This document shows, in pieces, positions 33,195 to 45,451 of a stretch of 64,000 bases of DNA. Made by a program: the position numbers and the translations under genes. Under the pieces are notes generated by a model. That model had not been told where the DNA came from, searched no databases, and saw nothing but the letters and a program-made list of their open reading frames with translations. Where the stretch lies: the NCBI RefSeq assembly GCF_003610465.1, contig NZ_RAQI01000006.1, forward strand, positions 210,418 through 274,417, given 5' to 3'. Position 1 is the stretch's first letter. Each line of letters begins with the position of its first letter. Origin of the DNA: Xenorhabdus ehlersii. Its GTDB lineage: Bacteria > Pseudomonadota > Gammaproteobacteria > Enterobacterales > Enterobacteriaceae.

Positions 33195-34555
33195 CAACGC
33201 ATTCAGGAGTGAAAGAAATTATCCGCACAGCGGAAACTCATCCCCTGACATGGCGGTTGCGTGATGACCAACAACCTGTCTGGCTGGATGAATACCGAAG
33301 CCAAAATGGTTACAAAGGAGCCGAAAAAGCACTGAAGGGCATGGCTCCTGATGAAATTACCGCATTAGTTAAAGATGCTGGCTTAAAAGGTCGTGGTGGT
33401 GCAGGCTTCTCAACCGGCTTGAAATGGAGTCTGATGCCGAAAGACGAAAGTATGAATATCCGCTATTTGTTGTGTAATGCGGATGAGATGGAGCCGGGCA
33501 CTTACAAAGACCGCCTATTGATGGAGCAACTGCCTCATTTGTTGGTGGAAGGCATGTTAATCAGTGCCTTTGCATTGAAAGCCTATCGCGGCTACATCTT
33601 CCTACGTGGTGAGTATGTTGAAGCGGCTGTCCATTTACGCAAAGCAATAGAGGAAGCTAAAGCTGCTGGATTGCTTGGCAAGAACATTTTGGGCAGTGGT
33701 TTTGATTTTGAACTGTTTGTTCATACTGGCGCAGGTCGTTATATCTGTGGTGAAGAAACCGCTTTGATTAACTCCCTTGAAGGACGCCGGGCAAACCCTC
33801 GTTCAAAACCCCCATTTCCTGCGACAGCTGGCGTATGGGGCAAACCTACGTGCGTCAACAACGTCGAAACATTGTGCAACGTTCCTGCAATTCTTGAACA
33901 TGGGAAAGAGTGGTATATCGGTTTGAGTGCCGGCAAAAGTACAGATGCCGGTACCAAACTGATGGGCTTTTCTGGTCGGGTCAAAAATCCAGGTCTTTGG
34001 GAATTACCTTTTGGCACAACAGCCCGTGAAATTCTTGAAGAGTATGCGGGAGGAATGCGTGATGGCCTGAAATTCAAGGCATGGCAACCCGGAGGGGCAG
34101 GAACCGATTTCCTGACAGCAGACCATTTAGATCTGCCGATGGATTTTGAGCATATCGCCAAAGCGGGTAGCCGATTGGGAACCGCACTGGCAATGGCGGT
34201 GGATCATGAGATCAATATGGTTTCCCTGACCCGCAATCTTGAAGAATTCTTCGCTCGTGAATCTTGTGGCTGGTGTACACCATGCCGTGATGGTTTGCCG
34301 TGGAGTGTCAAAATCCTCAGGGCTATTGAGAGTGGCAAAGGCCAGCCAGGTGATATTGAAACATTAGAACAACTCTGTCGTTTTCTTGGCCCGGGCAAAA
34401 CGTTTTGTGCTCATGCGCCAGGTGCTGTGGAACCTTTGCAGAGTGCTATTAAATATTTCCGTGAAGAGTTTGAAGCGGGAATTGTCACCAAAGATTATGG
34501 CAATACCAACCTGATTGCGGGTATTCAACCAAACCTGCTCAACCAGCGTTGGTAA
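33191..34555 (+). CDS. nuoF: NADH-quinone oxidoreductase subunit F
   Basis: NADH- and FMN-binding subunit, the electron entry of complex [14 protein letters not shown] and the [13 protein letters not shown] region form the FMN/NADH sites; [12 protein letters not shown] and a later Cys (KTFCAHAPG) bind cluster N3. 454 residues. A small stem-loop (GCCTGC / GCAGGC, 34581-34596) sits between nuoF and nuoG. Confidence 0.97.
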   Translation: MTTHSGVKEIIRTAETHPLTWRLRDDQQPVWLDEYRSQNGYKGAEKALKGMAPDEITALVKDAGLKGRGGAGFSTGLKWSLMPKDESMNIRYLLCNADEMEPGTYKDRLLMEQLPHLLVEGMLISAFALKAYRGYIFLRGEYVEAAVHLRKAIEEAKAAGLLGKNILGSGFDFELFVHTGAGRYICGEETALINSLEGRRANPRSKPPFPATAGVWGKPTCVNNVETLCNVPAILEHGKEWYIGLSAGKSTDAGTKLMGFSGRVKNPGLWELPFGTTAREILEEYAGGMRDGLKFKAWQPGGAGTDFLTADHLDLPMDFEHIAKAGSRLGTALAMAVDHEINMVSLTRNLEEFFARESCGWCTPCRDGLPWSVKILRAIESGKGQPGDIETLEQLCRFLGPGKTFCAHAPGAVEPLQSAIKYFREEFEAGIVTKDYGNTNLIAGIQPNLLNQRW

Positions 34556-34607
34556 CAAACAGTGCTAATTTTTGATTAACGCCTGCCACGGCAGGCCATT
34601 GGGAAGC

Positions 34608-37340
34608 ATGCTGACTATGGCTACGATACATGTAGACGGCAAAGAATATGATGTAAACGGGGCTGATAACCTGTTACAAGCCTGCCTCTCATTGGGGCTT
34701 GATATACCTTATTTTTGCTGGCATCCAGCGCTGGGAAGCGTTGGCGCTTGCCGCCAGTGTGCGGTGAAGCAATATCAAAATGCGGAAGATACGCGCGGTC
34801 GTCTGGTGATGTCTTGTATGACGCCGGCGTCAGATGGCACGTATATCTCCATTGATGATGAAGAAGCTAAACAGTTCCGTGCCAATGTTGTGGAATGGTT
34901 AATGACCAACCATCCCCACGACTGTCCAGTTTGTGAGGAAGGGGGTAACTGTCATTTGCAAGATATGACAGTGATGACGGGGCATTCATTCCGAAAATAC
35001 CGTTTTACCAAACGTACTCACAAAAATCAGGCGTTGGGGCCATTCATTGCTCATGAAATGAACCGTTGTATCGCCTGTTATCGTTGTGTCCGTTACTACA
35101 AAGATTATGCGGATGGAACAGATTTTGGCGTTTATGGCGCTCATGACAACGTTTATTTTGGTCGTCCTGAAAGTGGCACATTGGAAAGTGAATTTTCCGG
35201 TAACCTTGTTGAAATTTGCCCAACAGGGGTATTTACCGATAAAACACATTCAGAACGTTATAACCGTAAATGGGACATGCAGTTTGCGCCAAGTATCTGC
35301 CAACAGTGCAGCATTGGCTGTAACACCAGCCCTGGTGAACGTTATGGTGAATTGCGCCGGATAGAAAACCGTTATAACGGCACGGTTAACCACTACTTCA
35401 TGTGTGATCGCGGGCGTTTCGGTTATGGTTATGTCAACCGTGACGACCGTCCTCGCCAGCCCCAACAGTTGCGTGGTGATCAGTGGATTTCATTGAATGC
35501 TGAGCAGGTTATGCAAGGGGGTGCAGACATTTTGCGTCAGGCGAAAAATGCTATTGGCATCGGTTCACCGCGTGCCAGCATTGAAAGTAACTTTGCCTTG
35601 CGTGAATTGGTGGGTGCGGAAAACTTCTACAGCGGCATTTCAGCGGAAGAACAGCAACGCCTTGATATGATGTTAGAAATTCTCCAGCAAGGTGGAGTCT
35701 ATACGCCATCCCTGCGTGAAATTGAAGATTATGATGCGGTGTTGGTGTTAGGGGAAGACCTGACCCAAACGGCTGCCCGTATGGCGTTATCTGTACGCCA
35801 GGCAGTGAAAGGCAAAGCGCGTGAAATGGCTGCCGCCCAGAAAGTGGCAGACTGGCAGATTGCGGCGGTTATGAATATTGGTCAACATGCCAAGTATCCT
35901 CTCTTCTTGACCAGTGTCGATGAAACCCGATTGGATGATATTGCAGCATGGAGCTACCGTGCACCTGTTGATGATCAGGCTCGCTTAGGTTTTGCCGTGG
36001 CACATGCCTTGAACAATATCGCACCTGCCGTTAATGATCTGCCGGATGAGCTGAAATCGAAAGTAGAAATCATTGCGCATGCATTGCGTGATGCGAAAAA
36101 ACCATTGATTATCAGTGGCAGCAATCCAGGCAGTGATGCTTTGATTCAGGCTGCTGCCAATATCGCATGGGCCCTGAAAGATAAAGGTTCGGATGTGGGT
36201 CTTTCCTATGTTGCTGTATATGCCAATAGCCTGGGACTGGCAATGATGGAGGCGCAGCCATTGGATTCTGCTTTACAGCGTATTGCTAAAGGGGATTCAG
36301 ATACCGCCATCGTGATGGAAAACGATCTCTATCGTCATGCACCGGCGGATAAAATTGATCGCGCACTGGATAGTCTGAAAAATCTGATCGTCGTGGATCA
36401 CCAACGTACTGCTATCATGGATAAGGCGCATTTGATTCTGTCGGCCTCCAGTTTTGCTGAAAGCGATGGTACGTTGGTGAATCAGGAAGGTCGTGCCCAA
36501 CGCTATTTCCAGGTTTACGAACCCGCATTTTATGATAAATCCATCGTTATGTTAGAAAGCTGGCGCTGGATGCATTCCTTGTATACCACCTATACGCAGT
36601 GTGAAACGGACTGGACACAACTTGATCATGTGATTGCAGCTTGTGTCAAAGTGATGCCGCAATTCAAAGGCATCATCAATGCGGCACCAGATGCGACATT
36701 CCGTATTCGTGGCCAAAAATTGGCACGTTCACCTCATCGTTACAGTGGCCGTACAGCGATGTTGGCTGATGTCAGTGTCCATGAGCAGCGCCAACCACAG
36801 GATATCGATACCGCATTTGCTTTCTCAATGGAAGGGAACAACAGCCCATATGCCCCACGTCAGCAAATCCCGTTTGCATGGGCACCAGGCTGGAACTCAC
36901 CACAAGCGTGGAATAAATTTCAGGCTGAAATCGGTGGCAAGCTGCGTTTCGGCGATCCGGGCGTTCGTTTGATTGAAACGGTTGATGGTGGGTTGAACTA
37001 CTTTGACGCTATCCCGACAGCATTCACTGCGCAAAAAGATCAATGGCATGTGGCGCCTTATTTCCATTTGTTCGGCAGTGAAGAACTGTCACAACGTTCT
37101 GATGTAATACAGGCACGTATGCCTGAGCCGTATGTGATGATCAATCATAAAGATGCGGAGCATTTGAATGTGAAAGAAGGTGCTGTGATGGCATTTGATT
37201 GTGAAGGGCAGAAACTGCGTTTAGCCGTGCGTTTGAGCGGCAATCTGGCACAAGGGCAAATCGGCTTGCCACTGGGAATGTCGGGTATACCGCCGGTTCT
37301 GGCAGGCAAATCAGTCCATAACTTACGGGAGGTTGCATAA
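34608..37340 (+). CDS. nuoG: NADH-quinone oxidoreductase subunit G
   Basis: Largest peripheral-arm subunit, about 910 residues, a molybdopterin-oxidoreductase-like protein without the cofactor. The N-terminal ferredoxin part binds N1b ([15 protein letters not shown]), N5 ([10 protein letters not shown] with an upstream His) and N4 (CIACYRC). CQQCSIGC binds the extra cluster N7 found in some bacteria including E. coli. Upstream in-frame starts from 34572 exist, but I choose the ATG at 34608 because [11 protein letters not shown] mirrors E. coli [10 protein letters not shown]; the ATG at 34617 is the alternative. The last codon overlaps the nuoH start. Confidence 0.96.
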   Translation: MLTMATIHVDGKEYDVNGADNLLQACLSLGLDIPYFCWHPALGSVGACRQCAVKQYQNAEDTRGRLVMSCMTPASDGTYISIDDEEAKQFRANVVEWLMTNHPHDCPVCEEGGNCHLQDMTVMTGHSFRKYRFTKRTHKNQALGPFIAHEMNRCIACYRCVRYYKDYADGTDFGVYGAHDNVYFGRPESGTLESEFSGNLVEICPTGVFTDKTHSERYNRKWDMQFAPSICQQCSIGCNTSPGERYGELRRIENRYNGTVNHYFMCDRGRFGYGYVNRDDRPRQPQQLRGDQWISLNAEQVMQGGADILRQAKNAIGIGSPRASIESNFALRELVGAENFYSGISAEEQQRLDMMLEILQQGGVYTPSLREIEDYDAVLVLGEDLTQTAARMALSVRQAVKGKAREMAAAQKVADWQIAAVMNIGQHAKYPLFLTSVDETRLDDIAAWSYRAPVDDQARLGFAVAHALNNIAPAVNDLPDELKSKVEIIAHALRDAKKPLIISGSNPGSDALIQAAANIAWALKDKGSDVGLSYVAVYANSLGLAMMEAQPLDSALQRIAKGDSDTAIVMENDLYRHAPADKIDRALDSLKNLIVVDHQRTAIMDKAHLILSASSFAESDGTLVNQEGRAQRYFQVYEPAFYDKSIVMLESWRWMHSLYTTYTQCETDWTQLDHVIAACVKVMPQFKGIINAAPDATFRIRGQKLARSPHRYSGRTAMLADVSVHEQRQPQDIDTAFAFSMEGNNSPYAPRQQIPFAWAPGWNSPQAWNKFQAEIGGKLRFGDPGVRLIETVDGGLNYFDAIPTAFTAQKDQWHVAPYFHLFGSEELSQRSDVIQARMPEPYVMINHKDAEHLNVKEGAVMAFDCEGQKLRLAVRLSGNLAQGQIGLPLGMSGIPPVLAGKSVHNLREVA

Positions 37341-38317
37341 TGAGCTGGTTTACTCCCGAGGTCATTGAAATCCTGATTGCTGTATTGAAAGCTGTTGCCA
37401 TTCTACTGGTCGTGGTTATCTGCGGGGCATTCATGAGTTTCTTTGAACGCCGCATTCTTGGCCTGTTTCAAAACCGTTATGGGCCAAACCGAGTCGGTTG
37501 GGGCGGTTCATTGCAGCTTGTCGCAGACATGATCAAAATGTTCTTTAAAGAAGACTGGGCACCGCGCTTTTCTGACAGAGCCATTTTCACTTTGGCCCCA
37601 GTTATTGCCTTCTGCTCAATGCTGCTGGCCTTTGTTATTGTGCCGGTAAGCCCGACATGGATGGTCGCAGACCTGAATATTGGTATCTTATTCTTCATGA
37701 TGATGGCGGGTTTGGCGGTTTATTCCGTGCTGTTTGCTGGTTGGGCGAGTAACAACAAATATGCCTTGCTGGGTGCGATGCGTGCATCCGCACAGACATT
37801 GAGTTATGAAGTTTTCCTCGGTATGTCCATGATGGGCGTTGTGGCACAAGCTGGCTCCTTTAACATGGTGGATATCGTCAACTCACAGCAACATGTGTGG
37901 AATGTCATTCCTCAATTCTTTGGCTTCCTGACCTTTGCCATTGCGGGGGTAGCGGTATGCCACCGCCATCCCTTTGACCAACCGGAAGCAGAGCAAGAAC
38001 TGGCTGACGGCTATCACATTGAATATTCCGGTATGAAATTCGGTCTGTTTTTTGTCGGGGAATATATCGCGATTGTGACGGTATCTGCTTTGATCGTCAC
38101 GCTGTTCTTTGGTGGCTGGAATGGGCCTTTCTTGCCTCCATTCGTCTGGTTTGCGCTGAAAACAGCATTTTTCATGATGATGTTCATCTTGATCCGTGCT
38201 GCATTGCCGCGTCCTCGTTATGACCAGGTAATGTCGTTTGGCTGGAAAGTTTGTCTGCCGTTAACGTTACTTAATATGCTAGCGACAGCAGCAGTTATTT
38301 TATACAACGCTCAATAA
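37340..38317 (+). CDS. nuoH: NADH-quinone oxidoreductase subunit H
   Basis: Membrane subunit with eight or nine helices forming the entry of the quinone tunnel and linking both arms of complex I. The conserved loops [18 protein letters not shown] and [24 protein letters not shown] are intact, the latter with the acidic residues of the E-channel. 325 residues, usual length. Starts one base inside the nuoG stop. Confidence 0.97.
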   Translation: MSWFTPEVIEILIAVLKAVAILLVVVICGAFMSFFERRILGLFQNRYGPNRVGWGGSLQLVADMIKMFFKEDWAPRFSDRAIFTLAPVIAFCSMLLAFVIVPVSPTWMVADLNIGILFFMMMAGLAVYSVLFAGWASNNKYALLGAMRASAQTLSYEVFLGMSMMGVVAQAGSFNMVDIVNSQQHVWNVIPQFFGFLTFAIAGVAVCHRHPFDQPEAEQELADGYHIEYSGMKFGLFFVGEYIAIVTVSALIVTLFFGGWNGPFLPPFVWFALKTAFFMMMFILIRAALPRPRYDQVMSFGWKVCLPLTLLNMLATAAVILYNAQ

Positions 38318-38332
38318 AGGGGGGATTGAACC

Positions 38333-38875
38333 ATGACATTGAAAGAATTAGTGGTCGGTTTCGCCACCCAGGTACGCAGTATTTGGATGATAGGGCTTCA
38401 TGCCTTCCATAAACGCGAAACAAAAATGTATCCGGAAGAGCCAGTTTATCTGCCACCCCGTTACCGTGGGCGCATCGTTCTGACGCGTGATCCTGACGGT
38501 GAAGAGCGTTGTGTTGCGTGTAACTTGTGTGCAGCGGTATGTCCAGTGGGATGTATCGCACTGCAAAAAGCCGAGCATAAGGATGGTCGCTGGTATCCTG
38601 AATTCTTCCGCGTCAACTTTTCGCGTTGCATTTTCTGCGGCCTGTGTGAAGAAGCGTGCCCAACTACCGCGATTCAGTTGACACCGGATTTTGAACTGGG
38701 TGAATACAAGCGTCAGGATCTGGTGTACGAGAAAGAAGATCTGCTGATTTCAGGGCCAGGTAAATATCCTGACTATAACTTTTACCGTAAGACAGGTATG
38801 GCAATTGACGGCAAGGATAAAGGCGAAGCCGACAATGAGGCCAAGCCTATCGACGTTAAAAGTCTGTTGCCGTAA
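38333..38875 (+). CDS. nuoI: NADH-quinone oxidoreductase subunit I
   Basis: 8Fe ferredoxin-like subunit holding clusters N6a and N6b. Two CxxCxxCxxxC motifs are clear: [11 protein letters not shown](PVGC) and [12 protein letters not shown]. 180 residues. Hydrophilic, docking on NuoH, NuoB and NuoG. Confidence 0.97.
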   Translation: MTLKELVVGFATQVRSIWMIGLHAFHKRETKMYPEEPVYLPPRYRGRIVLTRDPDGEERCVACNLCAAVCPVGCIALQKAEHKDGRWYPEFFRVNFSRCIFCGLCEEACPTTAIQLTPDFELGEYKRQDLVYEKEDLLISGPGKYPDYNFYRKTGMAIDGKDKGEADNEAKPIDVKSLLP

Positions 38876-38887
38876 GGAGCGATATTC

Positions 38888-39418
38888 ATGGAATTTACAT
38901 TTTATGTCGCAGGGCTGGTTGCTATTCTCGCAACACTCAGGGTAATAACCCATACGAACCCAGTGCATGCACTGTTGTATCTGATTATTTCCTTGTTGGC
39001 ACTGTCCGTTGTGTTTTTTTCAATGGGTGCCTATTTTGCTGGTGCTTTGGAGATCATCGTTTACGCGGGCGCAATTATGGTGTTGTTCGTCTTCGTCGTG
39101 ATGATGCTGAATCTGGGAAAATCAGTTATCGAGCAGGAGCGGCTATGGTTACAGCCCCGAGTTTGGATTGGCCCGTCAATCTTGTCTATCGTCCTGTTGA
39201 TTGTGTTGGTTTATGCCATCAGTACTCTGTCATCCGCTGAAATCAGTGGTGAAGTGGTCAGTGCCAAAGAAGTGGGCATTAGCCTGTTTGGGCCTTATGT
39301 ATTAGCTGTTGAACTGGCATCTTTGCTGCTGTTGGCAGGATTGGTAGTGGCTTACCACATCGGCCGTGAAAACCGACAAGGGGAAGTGATCAGCAATCGT
39401 GCGGAGGATCAACAATAA
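38888..39418 (+). CDS. nuoJ: NADH-quinone oxidoreductase subunit J
   Basis: Membrane subunit with five helices. The third contains the conserved [17 protein letters not shown] segment, which includes the pi-bulge region involved in coupling. 176 residues. Its TAA overlaps the nuoK ATG (TAATG). Confidence 0.96.
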   Translation: MEFTFYVAGLVAILATLRVITHTNPVHALLYLIISLLALSVVFFSMGAYFAGALEIIVYAGAIMVLFVFVVMMLNLGKSVIEQERLWLQPRVWIGPSILSIVLLIVLVYAISTLSSAEISGEVVSAKEVGISLFGPYVLAVELASLLLLAGLVVAYHIGRENRQGEVISNRAEDQQ

Positions 39419-39720
39419 TGATAGCGTTACACCATGGCCTCATTCTGGCGGCTATTCTGTTTACATTGGGCTTCACCTGCCTGATTATCCGCCGCAATCT
39501 ATTATTTATGCTGATCGGGTTGGAAATCATGATCAATGCTTCAGCGCTGGCGTTTGTCGTTGCTGGCAGCTATTGGCTCCAGCCTGATGGTCAGGTGATG
39601 TACATTCTGGCCATTACTCTGGCAGCAGCCGAGGCGAGCATCGGTTTGGCACTGTTATTACAGTTGCACCGTCGTCGCCAAAACCTGAATATTGATACAG
39701 TCAGTGAGATGCGCGGATGA
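39418..39720 (+). CDS. nuoK: NADH-quinone oxidoreductase subunit K
   Basis: Three-helix, MrpC-like subunit of the proton-pumping arm, 100 residues, almost identical to E. coli NuoK. The two conserved membrane glutamates are in [16 protein letters not shown] and [12 protein letters not shown]. The stop overlaps the nuoL start (ATGA). Confidence 0.97.
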   Translation: MIALHHGLILAAILFTLGFTCLIIRRNLLFMLIGLEIMINASALAFVVAGSYWLQPDGQVMYILAITLAAAEASIGLALLLQLHRRRQNLNIDTVSEMRG

Positions 39721-41579
39721 ACTTACTCTATTTAACAATTCTGTTGCCACTGCTGGGATTTTTGCTATTGGCATTTTCCCGTGGCCGCTGGTCTGAAAAT
39801 TTGTCAGCCACTATTGGGATTGGTTCTGTTGGGTTGGCAGCTTTGGTCACATTCTGGGCTGCGATTGATTTTCTTACTCAGGATGGAGCAGGGGGGCTGG
39901 TTTACAGTCAAACATTGTGGAACTGGATGGCGGTAGATAATTTCAGCATCCCCATTAATCTGGTACTGGATGGTCTGTCGCTGACGATGCTTAGTGTTGT
40001 GACCGGCGTTGGTTTTCTGATCCACATCTATGCTTCTTGGTATATGCGTGGTGAAGAGGGATACTCCCGCTTTTTCGCCTATACCAACCTATTTATCGCC
40101 AGTATGGTGGTATTGGTGCTGGCAGATAACATCCTGCTGATGTACCTCGGTTGGGAAGGTGTAGGCCTGTGTAGTTACCTGTTGATCGGTTTCTACTACA
40201 AAACCCCTGCCAATGGCGCGGCGGCAATGAAAGCCTTCATTGTGACTCGAGTTGGTGATGTATTCCTTGCCATTGGCATGTTTATCCTTTACGACCAGCT
40301 TGGTACATTGAGTTTCCGCGAATTAGCGGTATTGGCGCCACAACATATTGAAGCAGGTTCTAGCGCGATCAATTGGGCAACCTTGATGATTCTGGGGGGC
40401 GCTGTAGGTAAATCAGCTCAATTACCATTGCAAACATGGCTGGCGGATGCGATGGCCGGCCCAACACCGGTTTCTGCTCTGATCCACGCCGCTACGATGG
40501 TTACCGCTGGGGTTTATCTAATTGCCCGCAGTCATGCTTTGTTCTTGATGGCGCCTGATATTTTGCATTTGGTCGGTATTATTGGTGCGATCACCTTGCT
40601 GTTGGCAGGTTTCGCAGCACTGGTACAGACAGATATCAAGCGAGTGCTGGCTTACTCCACCATGAGCCAGATTGGCTACATGTTTCTGGCATTGGGCGTA
40701 CAGGCGTGGGATGCCGCGATCTTTCATCTCATGACCCATGCATTCTTTAAAGCGTTACTGTTCCTGGCTTCTGGTTCGGTGATTCTGGCCTGCCATCATG
40801 AGCAAAACATCTTCAAAATGGGTGGCCTAAGCAAGCGTATCCCATTTGTTTATCTCTGCTTCCTGGTGGGTGGGTCTGCGTTGTCAGCACTGCCATTGTT
40901 GACAGCAGGTTTCTACAGTAAAGATGAAATCCTGTGGGGCGCATTGGCAAATGGTCATATGAACCTGATGCTGGCAGGGCTGATTGGAGCATTGATGACA
41001 TCACTGTATACCTTCCGCATGATCTTTATCGTGTTCCACGGTGAAGAAAATACCCATGCTCATCCAGTCAAGGGTATTACCCATACCTTGCCATTGTCCG
41101 TGTTGCTGGTGCTGTCCACTTTTGTTGGCGCGCTGATTGTGCCACCGCTGGCGGGAGTCTTACCCGATAGCGTTCTATCAGGAAACAGTGTGGTGGGGCA
41201 TGATGGCAAAATGACATTAGAAATCGTTTCTGGTGTGATTGCTGTTGTCGGTATCTTGCTGGCAGCTGCGTTGTATCTGGGCAAACGTAGTGTGGTTAAT
41301 GCTACGGCGAACAGTGCATTAGGTCGCTTCTTCTCCACATGGTGGTTCCATGCCTGGGGATTTGACGCACTGTATGACTGGGTATTTGTGAAACCATTCA
41401 AAAATATCACTCGTTTGTTGCAGAGTGATCCTTTGAACTCACTGATGAACATTCCAGCTATATTGTCACGTTGGGGCAATAAAGGGCTTCGTTGGAGTGA
41501 GAACGGACAAGTCCGTTGGTACGCTACCTCTATGGGGTTGGGTGCAGTGCTGGTTTTAGCTCTGCTGCTTTTGGTTTAA
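39717..41579 (+). CDS. nuoL: NADH-quinone oxidoreductase subunit L
   Basis: Distal antiporter-like proton-pumping subunit, 620 residues, with about 14 core helices plus the long lateral helix and C-terminal anchor. The conserved Glu is in [21 protein letters not shown] and the pump lysines in [33 protein letters not shown] (partly shown) and [11 protein letters not shown]. nuoM starts 19 bases later. Confidence 0.97.
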   Translation: MNLLYLTILLPLLGFLLLAFSRGRWSENLSATIGIGSVGLAALVTFWAAIDFLTQDGAGGLVYSQTLWNWMAVDNFSIPINLVLDGLSLTMLSVVTGVGFLIHIYASWYMRGEEGYSRFFAYTNLFIASMVVLVLADNILLMYLGWEGVGLCSYLLIGFYYKTPANGAAAMKAFIVTRVGDVFLAIGMFILYDQLGTLSFRELAVLAPQHIEAGSSAINWATLMILGGAVGKSAQLPLQTWLADAMAGPTPVSALIHAATMVTAGVYLIARSHALFLMAPDILHLVGIIGAITLLLAGFAALVQTDIKRVLAYSTMSQIGYMFLALGVQAWDAAIFHLMTHAFFKALLFLASGSVILACHHEQNIFKMGGLSKRIPFVYLCFLVGGSALSALPLLTAGFYSKDEILWGALANGHMNLMLAGLIGALMTSLYTFRMIFIVFHGEENTHAHPVKGITHTLPLSVLLVLSTFVGALIVPPLAGVLPDSVLSGNSVVGHDGKMTLEIVSGVIAVVGILLAAALYLGKRSVVNATANSALGRFFSTWWFHAWGFDALYDWVFVKPFKNITRLLQSDPLNSLMNIPAILSRWGNKGLRWSENGQVRWYATSMGLGAVLVLALLLLV

Positions 41580-41598
41580 TTAAGGGACATATTGCGCC

Positions 41599-43119
41599 AT
41601 GCTACTACCTTGGCTAATTCTTCTGCCCTTCATCGGAGGCCTGCTGTGTTGGCAGGCAGAGCGCTTCGGCACCCGTATGCCGCGTTGGATAGCGCTTCTG
41701 GCGATGGGACTGACGCTGTTACTCTCCCTGTACCTGTGGTTACAGGGAGGTTATACACTCACCAACCCACAGGGCATACCACAGTGGCAATCCGAGTTTT
41801 TGCTTCAGTGGATCCCACGTTTTGGCATTAGCATTCATTTGGCACTGGATGGTTTGTCCTTGCTAATGGTGGTGCTGACTGCATTACTGGGTTTGATGGC
41901 AATCCTCTGTTCGTGGAATGAAAACCAGCCATACCAGGGTTTCTTCCACCTGAATCTGTTGTGGATATTGGGCGGTGTGATGGGGGTCTTCCTTGCCATT
42001 GACCTGTTCTTGTTCTTCTTCTTCTGGGAAGTGATGTTGGTACCGATGTACTTCCTGATTGCACTATGGGGACACAGAGGCTCGGAAGGTAAAACTCGTA
42101 TTACTGCGGCAACGAAATTCTTCATCTATACCCAGGCCAGTGGTTTGGTGATGCTGATTTCGATTCTGGCATTGGCTTTCATTCACCATGATGCAACCGG
42201 CGAATGGACATTCAACTATGAAAAACTGTTGCACACGCCGATGTCATACACCGTTCAATATTTGCTAATGCTGGGTTTCTTCATTGCATTCGCAGTGAAG
42301 ATGCCGGTTGTTCCTTTACACGGCTGGCTACCAGATGCTCATAGTCAGGCACCAACAGCAGGTTCAGTTGACCTTGCGGGGATTTTGCTGAAAACAGCGG
42401 CGTATGGTTTGTTACGTTTCAGTTTGCCCCTGTTCCCACAAGCCTCTGCGGAATTTGCTCCGATTGCGATGTGGCTGGGCGTCATTGGTATTTTCTACGG
42501 TGCGTGGATGGCATTCAGCCAGACTGATATCAAGCGTTTGATTGCCTATACCAGTGTTTCCCACATGGGCTTTGTACTTATCGCCATTTACACAGGTAGC
42601 CAATTAGCTTATCAGGGAGCGGTGATCCAGATGATTGCACATGGCCTGTCAGCAGCGGGTTTGTTTATTTTGTGTGGTCAGCTCTATGAACGCCTGCATA
42701 CCCGAGACATGCGCCAAATGGGTGGATTATGGGGAAGAATTCAACTCTTGCCTGCGATATCCCTGTTTTTTGCGGTAGCAACATTGGGTATGCCAGGAAC
42801 CGGTAACTTTGTTGGGGAATTTATGATCCTGTTTGGCAGCTTCAGTAAATTTACCTTGGTTACTACGGTATCCGTGTTCGGTTTGGTTTTTGCCTCTGTT
42901 TATGCACTGTACTTGATGCAGAAAGCGCATTACGGTACGCCAAAAACGGATAAGCCCTTACAGAGAATGGATGTGCGTGAAATTTCCATTTTGCTGTTGT
43001 TGGTCGTCTTATTGGTGATTTTGGGTGTGTACCCGCAGCCAATTCTTGATACCTCAGCCGCAGCAATGAGTAACATCCAGAATTGGTATTCAGCTTCACT
43101 TTTAACTACAAGGCCGTAA
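41599..43119 (+). CDS. nuoM: NADH-quinone oxidoreductase subunit M
   Basis: Second antiporter-like pump subunit, 506 residues, 14 helices. Conserved Glu in FFFWEVMLVPMYFLIALWG; Lys in AFAVKMPVVPLHGWLPDAH; the helix-7/8 HSQAPTAGSVDLAGILLK stretch is intact. Immediately followed by nuoN after six bases. Confidence 0.97.
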   Translation: MLLPWLILLPFIGGLLCWQAERFGTRMPRWIALLAMGLTLLLSLYLWLQGGYTLTNPQGIPQWQSEFLLQWIPRFGISIHLALDGLSLLMVVLTALLGLMAILCSWNENQPYQGFFHLNLLWILGGVMGVFLAIDLFLFFFFWEVMLVPMYFLIALWGHRGSEGKTRITAATKFFIYTQASGLVMLISILALAFIHHDATGEWTFNYEKLLHTPMSYTVQYLLMLGFFIAFAVKMPVVPLHGWLPDAHSQAPTAGSVDLAGILLKTAAYGLLRFSLPLFPQASAEFAPIAMWLGVIGIFYGAWMAFSQTDIKRLIAYTSVSHMGFVLIAIYTGSQLAYQGAVIQMIAHGLSAAGLFILCGQLYERLHTRDMRQMGGLWGRIQLLPAISLFFAVATLGMPGTGNFVGEFMILFGSFSKFTLVTTVSVFGLVFASVYALYLMQKAHYGTPKTDKPLQRMDVREISILLLLVVLLVILGVYPQPILDTSAAAMSNIQNWYSASLLTTRP

Positions 43120-43125
43120 TTCGCC

Positions 43126-44583
43126 ATGACAATAACTTCTGAACAATTGATCGCACTGTTGCCGCTATTGATCGTCGGATTGACGGTGGTGGTTGTGATG
43201 CTGTCCATTGCGTGGCGACGCGATCATTTCACCAATGTCACCTTGACGGTGATTGGCCTAAACCTGGCTCTGTTCTCTCTCTATTTTGTGGGACAGCAGG
43301 AGCCAATGGATGTCACGCCATTGATTCATGTAGATCGTTTTGCAATGTTCTATACTGGCCTTGTGCTGATTGCGAGCCTTGCAACAACGACATTTGCCTA
43401 CTCATGGTTGGAAAATTATCCCGATAATAAAGAAGAATTTTATCTGTTGGTGATGATTGCGGCGGTTGGGGGAATTCTGCTCTCTTCTGCCAACCACATG
43501 GCATCACTGTTTATCGGAATTGAATTGATCACCCTGCCGCTATTTGGTTTAGTGGGTTATGCATATCGTCAGAAACGTTCGTTGGAAGCGGGCATCAAAT
43601 ATATGTTGCTGTCTGCGGCTGCGTCTTCATTCTTGCTGTTCGGTATTGCACTGCTGTATGCAGAATCCGGTGATTTGTCTTTCGCATCACTCGGCAAGAG
43701 TTTGAGCGATAGCAAACTGCATGAACCGTTAGTGCTGGCTGGTTTGGGGATGATGATCGTAGGGCTGGGCTTTAAACTTTCCCTCGTGCCTTTCCAACTG
43801 TGGACACCGGATGTTTATCAAGGCGCACCAGCACCGGTATCAACTTTTCTGGCAACGGCAAGTAAGGTTGCGATCTTTGCGGTGATCATGCGCTTATTCA
43901 TTGAAGCGCCAGTGGCTGAAAGCACAACCTTGCGTATTCTGCTAACTGTGATTGCCATTGCCTCTATTCTATTTGGTAACTTGTTGGCATTGACACAAAG
44001 CAATATCAAACGACTACTGGGTTACTCATCCATTGCTCATTTGGGATATTTGCTGGTGGTATTGGTGGCTATCAAAGATCATACTTTGGCAGAAGAGACG
44101 GCAGGTATTTATCTGGTCGGTTATTTGCTTGCCAGCATCGGGGCATTTGGCGTGGTCAGTTTGATGTCTAGCCCGTACAGAGGGCCAGATGCGGATTCAC
44201 TGTTCTCATATCGTGGCTTGTTCTGGCATAAACCAATTCTGTCAGCGGTTATGACTATTATGATGTTGTCATTGGCGGGAATACCATTAACATTTGGCTT
44301 CATTGGCAAATTCTATGTTATCGCGACAGGTGTTGAAGCAAGATTATGGTGGCTGACTGGTGCAGTTGTCGTGGGTAGTGCCATTGGTCTTTACTATTAT
44401 CTACGAGTGATGGTGAGCTTATACCTGCCGGCACCGAAAGCACTGAATCGTGATACACCAAGCAATTGGGCGTTTACCTCTGGCGGGATTGTGGTGTTGC
44501 TCAGTGCGTTACTGGTGTTGATCCTTGGTATTTGGCCACAACCGCTGATTGATATTGTTCAGCTGGCGAAAAGCGTTTTGTAA
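43126..44583 (+). CDS. nuoN: NADH-quinone oxidoreductase subunit N
   Basis: Third antiporter-like pump subunit, 485 residues, completing complex I. Conserved Glu in [19 protein letters not shown] and Lys in [25 protein letters not shown] (the first part of the helix). Last gene of the operon. The terminator behind it marks the end of the conserved backbone and the start of the accessory region. Confidence 0.97.
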   Translation: MTITSEQLIALLPLLIVGLTVVVVMLSIAWRRDHFTNVTLTVIGLNLALFSLYFVGQQEPMDVTPLIHVDRFAMFYTGLVLIASLATTTFAYSWLENYPDNKEEFYLLVMIAAVGGILLSSANHMASLFIGIELITLPLFGLVGYAYRQKRSLEAGIKYMLLSAAASSFLLFGIALLYAESGDLSFASLGKSLSDSKLHEPLVLAGLGMMIVGLGFKLSLVPFQLWTPDVYQGAPAPVSTFLATASKVAIFAVIMRLFIEAPVAESTTLRILLTVIAIASILFGNLLALTQSNIKRLLGYSSIAHLGYLLVVLVAIKDHTLAEETAGIYLVGYLLASIGAFGVVSLMSSPYRGPDADSLFSYRGLFWHKPILSAVMTIMMLSLAGIPLTFGFIGKFYVIATGVEARLWWLTGAVVVGSAIGLYYYLRVMVSLYLPAPKALNRDTPSNWAFTSGGIVVLLSALLVLILGIWPQPLIDIVQLAKSVL

Positions 44584-44610
44584 ATAATAAGCTAAAGAAA
44601 CTATTTTAAA

Positions 44611-44638
44611 GACCCAGCCATCGTTGTCTGGGTTTTTT
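44611..44638 (+). terminator. Rho-independent terminator of the nuo operon
   Basis: GACCCAG/CTGGGTT stem followed by TTTTTT, 28 bases after the nuoN stop. A classic form. Confidence 0.9.
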
Positions 44639-44707
44639 CGTTTATAAGTGTCTGGCAACAGTACTGGTGTCAGAAAAACCTGCTTTGTGATATAAAGCTT
44701 TGAATAC

Positions 44708-45262
44708 GGTTCTGTCGCATTAACAAAGAAAGTACGAGTGAAGATGAGGTGATTGATTGTTCGCCGGGTGCTCCTGTTCAATCAGATTATTAAGGTATTT
44801 GTTTTGCCGGATAATGATGTCGCTATCCTTAGGTTTTCCCTGATTTTACTCGTCCACTGTGGCTTTATTGGCGCCACTTTTATCCATCGTCACCACGTCG
44901 GGTTGTCCATGCTGACGCATCGCCTTTTTAAAGATTTCCCTTTGATTTTGATATAGGTTTCGTCCATTCGCCACCGACGCCCAACAGCAGGCTTGCTCCG
45001 CCGATAGCGTTTGACCCTCAACGGGATCAGACGATGAACCCAGCGGGAGAGCGTGGAATGATCGACGGTTATCCCCCGCTCAGCTAGCATTTCCTCCAGG
45101 TCACGCAGGCTCAGTGCATAGGCCAGATACCAGCGAACACACTGAGCGATGATATCAACAGGATAGTGCAGGCGTTTGAATGCTTTTCGGATAAGGGACA
45201 TCGGTGAATCACTCAACAAAAAAACGGCATGATACCCGGACACTGCTTAATACGACAGAACC
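44708..45262 (-). mobile_element. Internally deleted IS6-family element, copy 1
   Basis: 555-bp element bounded by 16-base terminal inverted repeats (GGTTCTGTCGCATTAA and GGTTCTGTCGTATTAA, one mismatch). The minus strand encodes the N-terminus of an IS6-type transposase from the ATG at 45198, through a helix-turn-helix and the catalytic stretch RRWRMDETYIKIKG. An internal deletion then shifts the frame (stop at 44890). Beyond it the remnants AMRQHGQPDVVTMDKSG and KPKDSDIIIRQNKYLNNLIEQ are readable in another frame, with an in-frame stop between them, followed by a second deletion. It cannot encode an active enzyme but keeps both ends. No target duplication is visible. Confidence 0.88.
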
Positions 45263-45451
45263 AAAATTTCAGCATAAACCCCATAAAGTACAGGAAACAA
45301 AACTTGAGTTATTGAACAAATATTTACTTTATTTTTTTTTATATGGCTAAAATAGTTACGATGATAATCAAAATTACCGATTGTTATTATATAAGTTCAT
45401 ATAGATGATAATTATCTATTTAATGTTAATTACTGATATAGGGTTTTTATT
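45263..45451 (+). promoter_or_regulatory. AT-rich upstream region of the putative protease gene
   Basis: About 190 bases rich in A/T with several TATAAT-like hexamers; it probably holds the promoter of the following gene. No specific site assigned. Confidence 0.35.

Noticed and set aside
34581..34596. Terminator between nuoF and nuoG
   Set aside because: 6-bp stem with a 4-base loop and no T-run inside a single operon; more likely a minor transcript structure.
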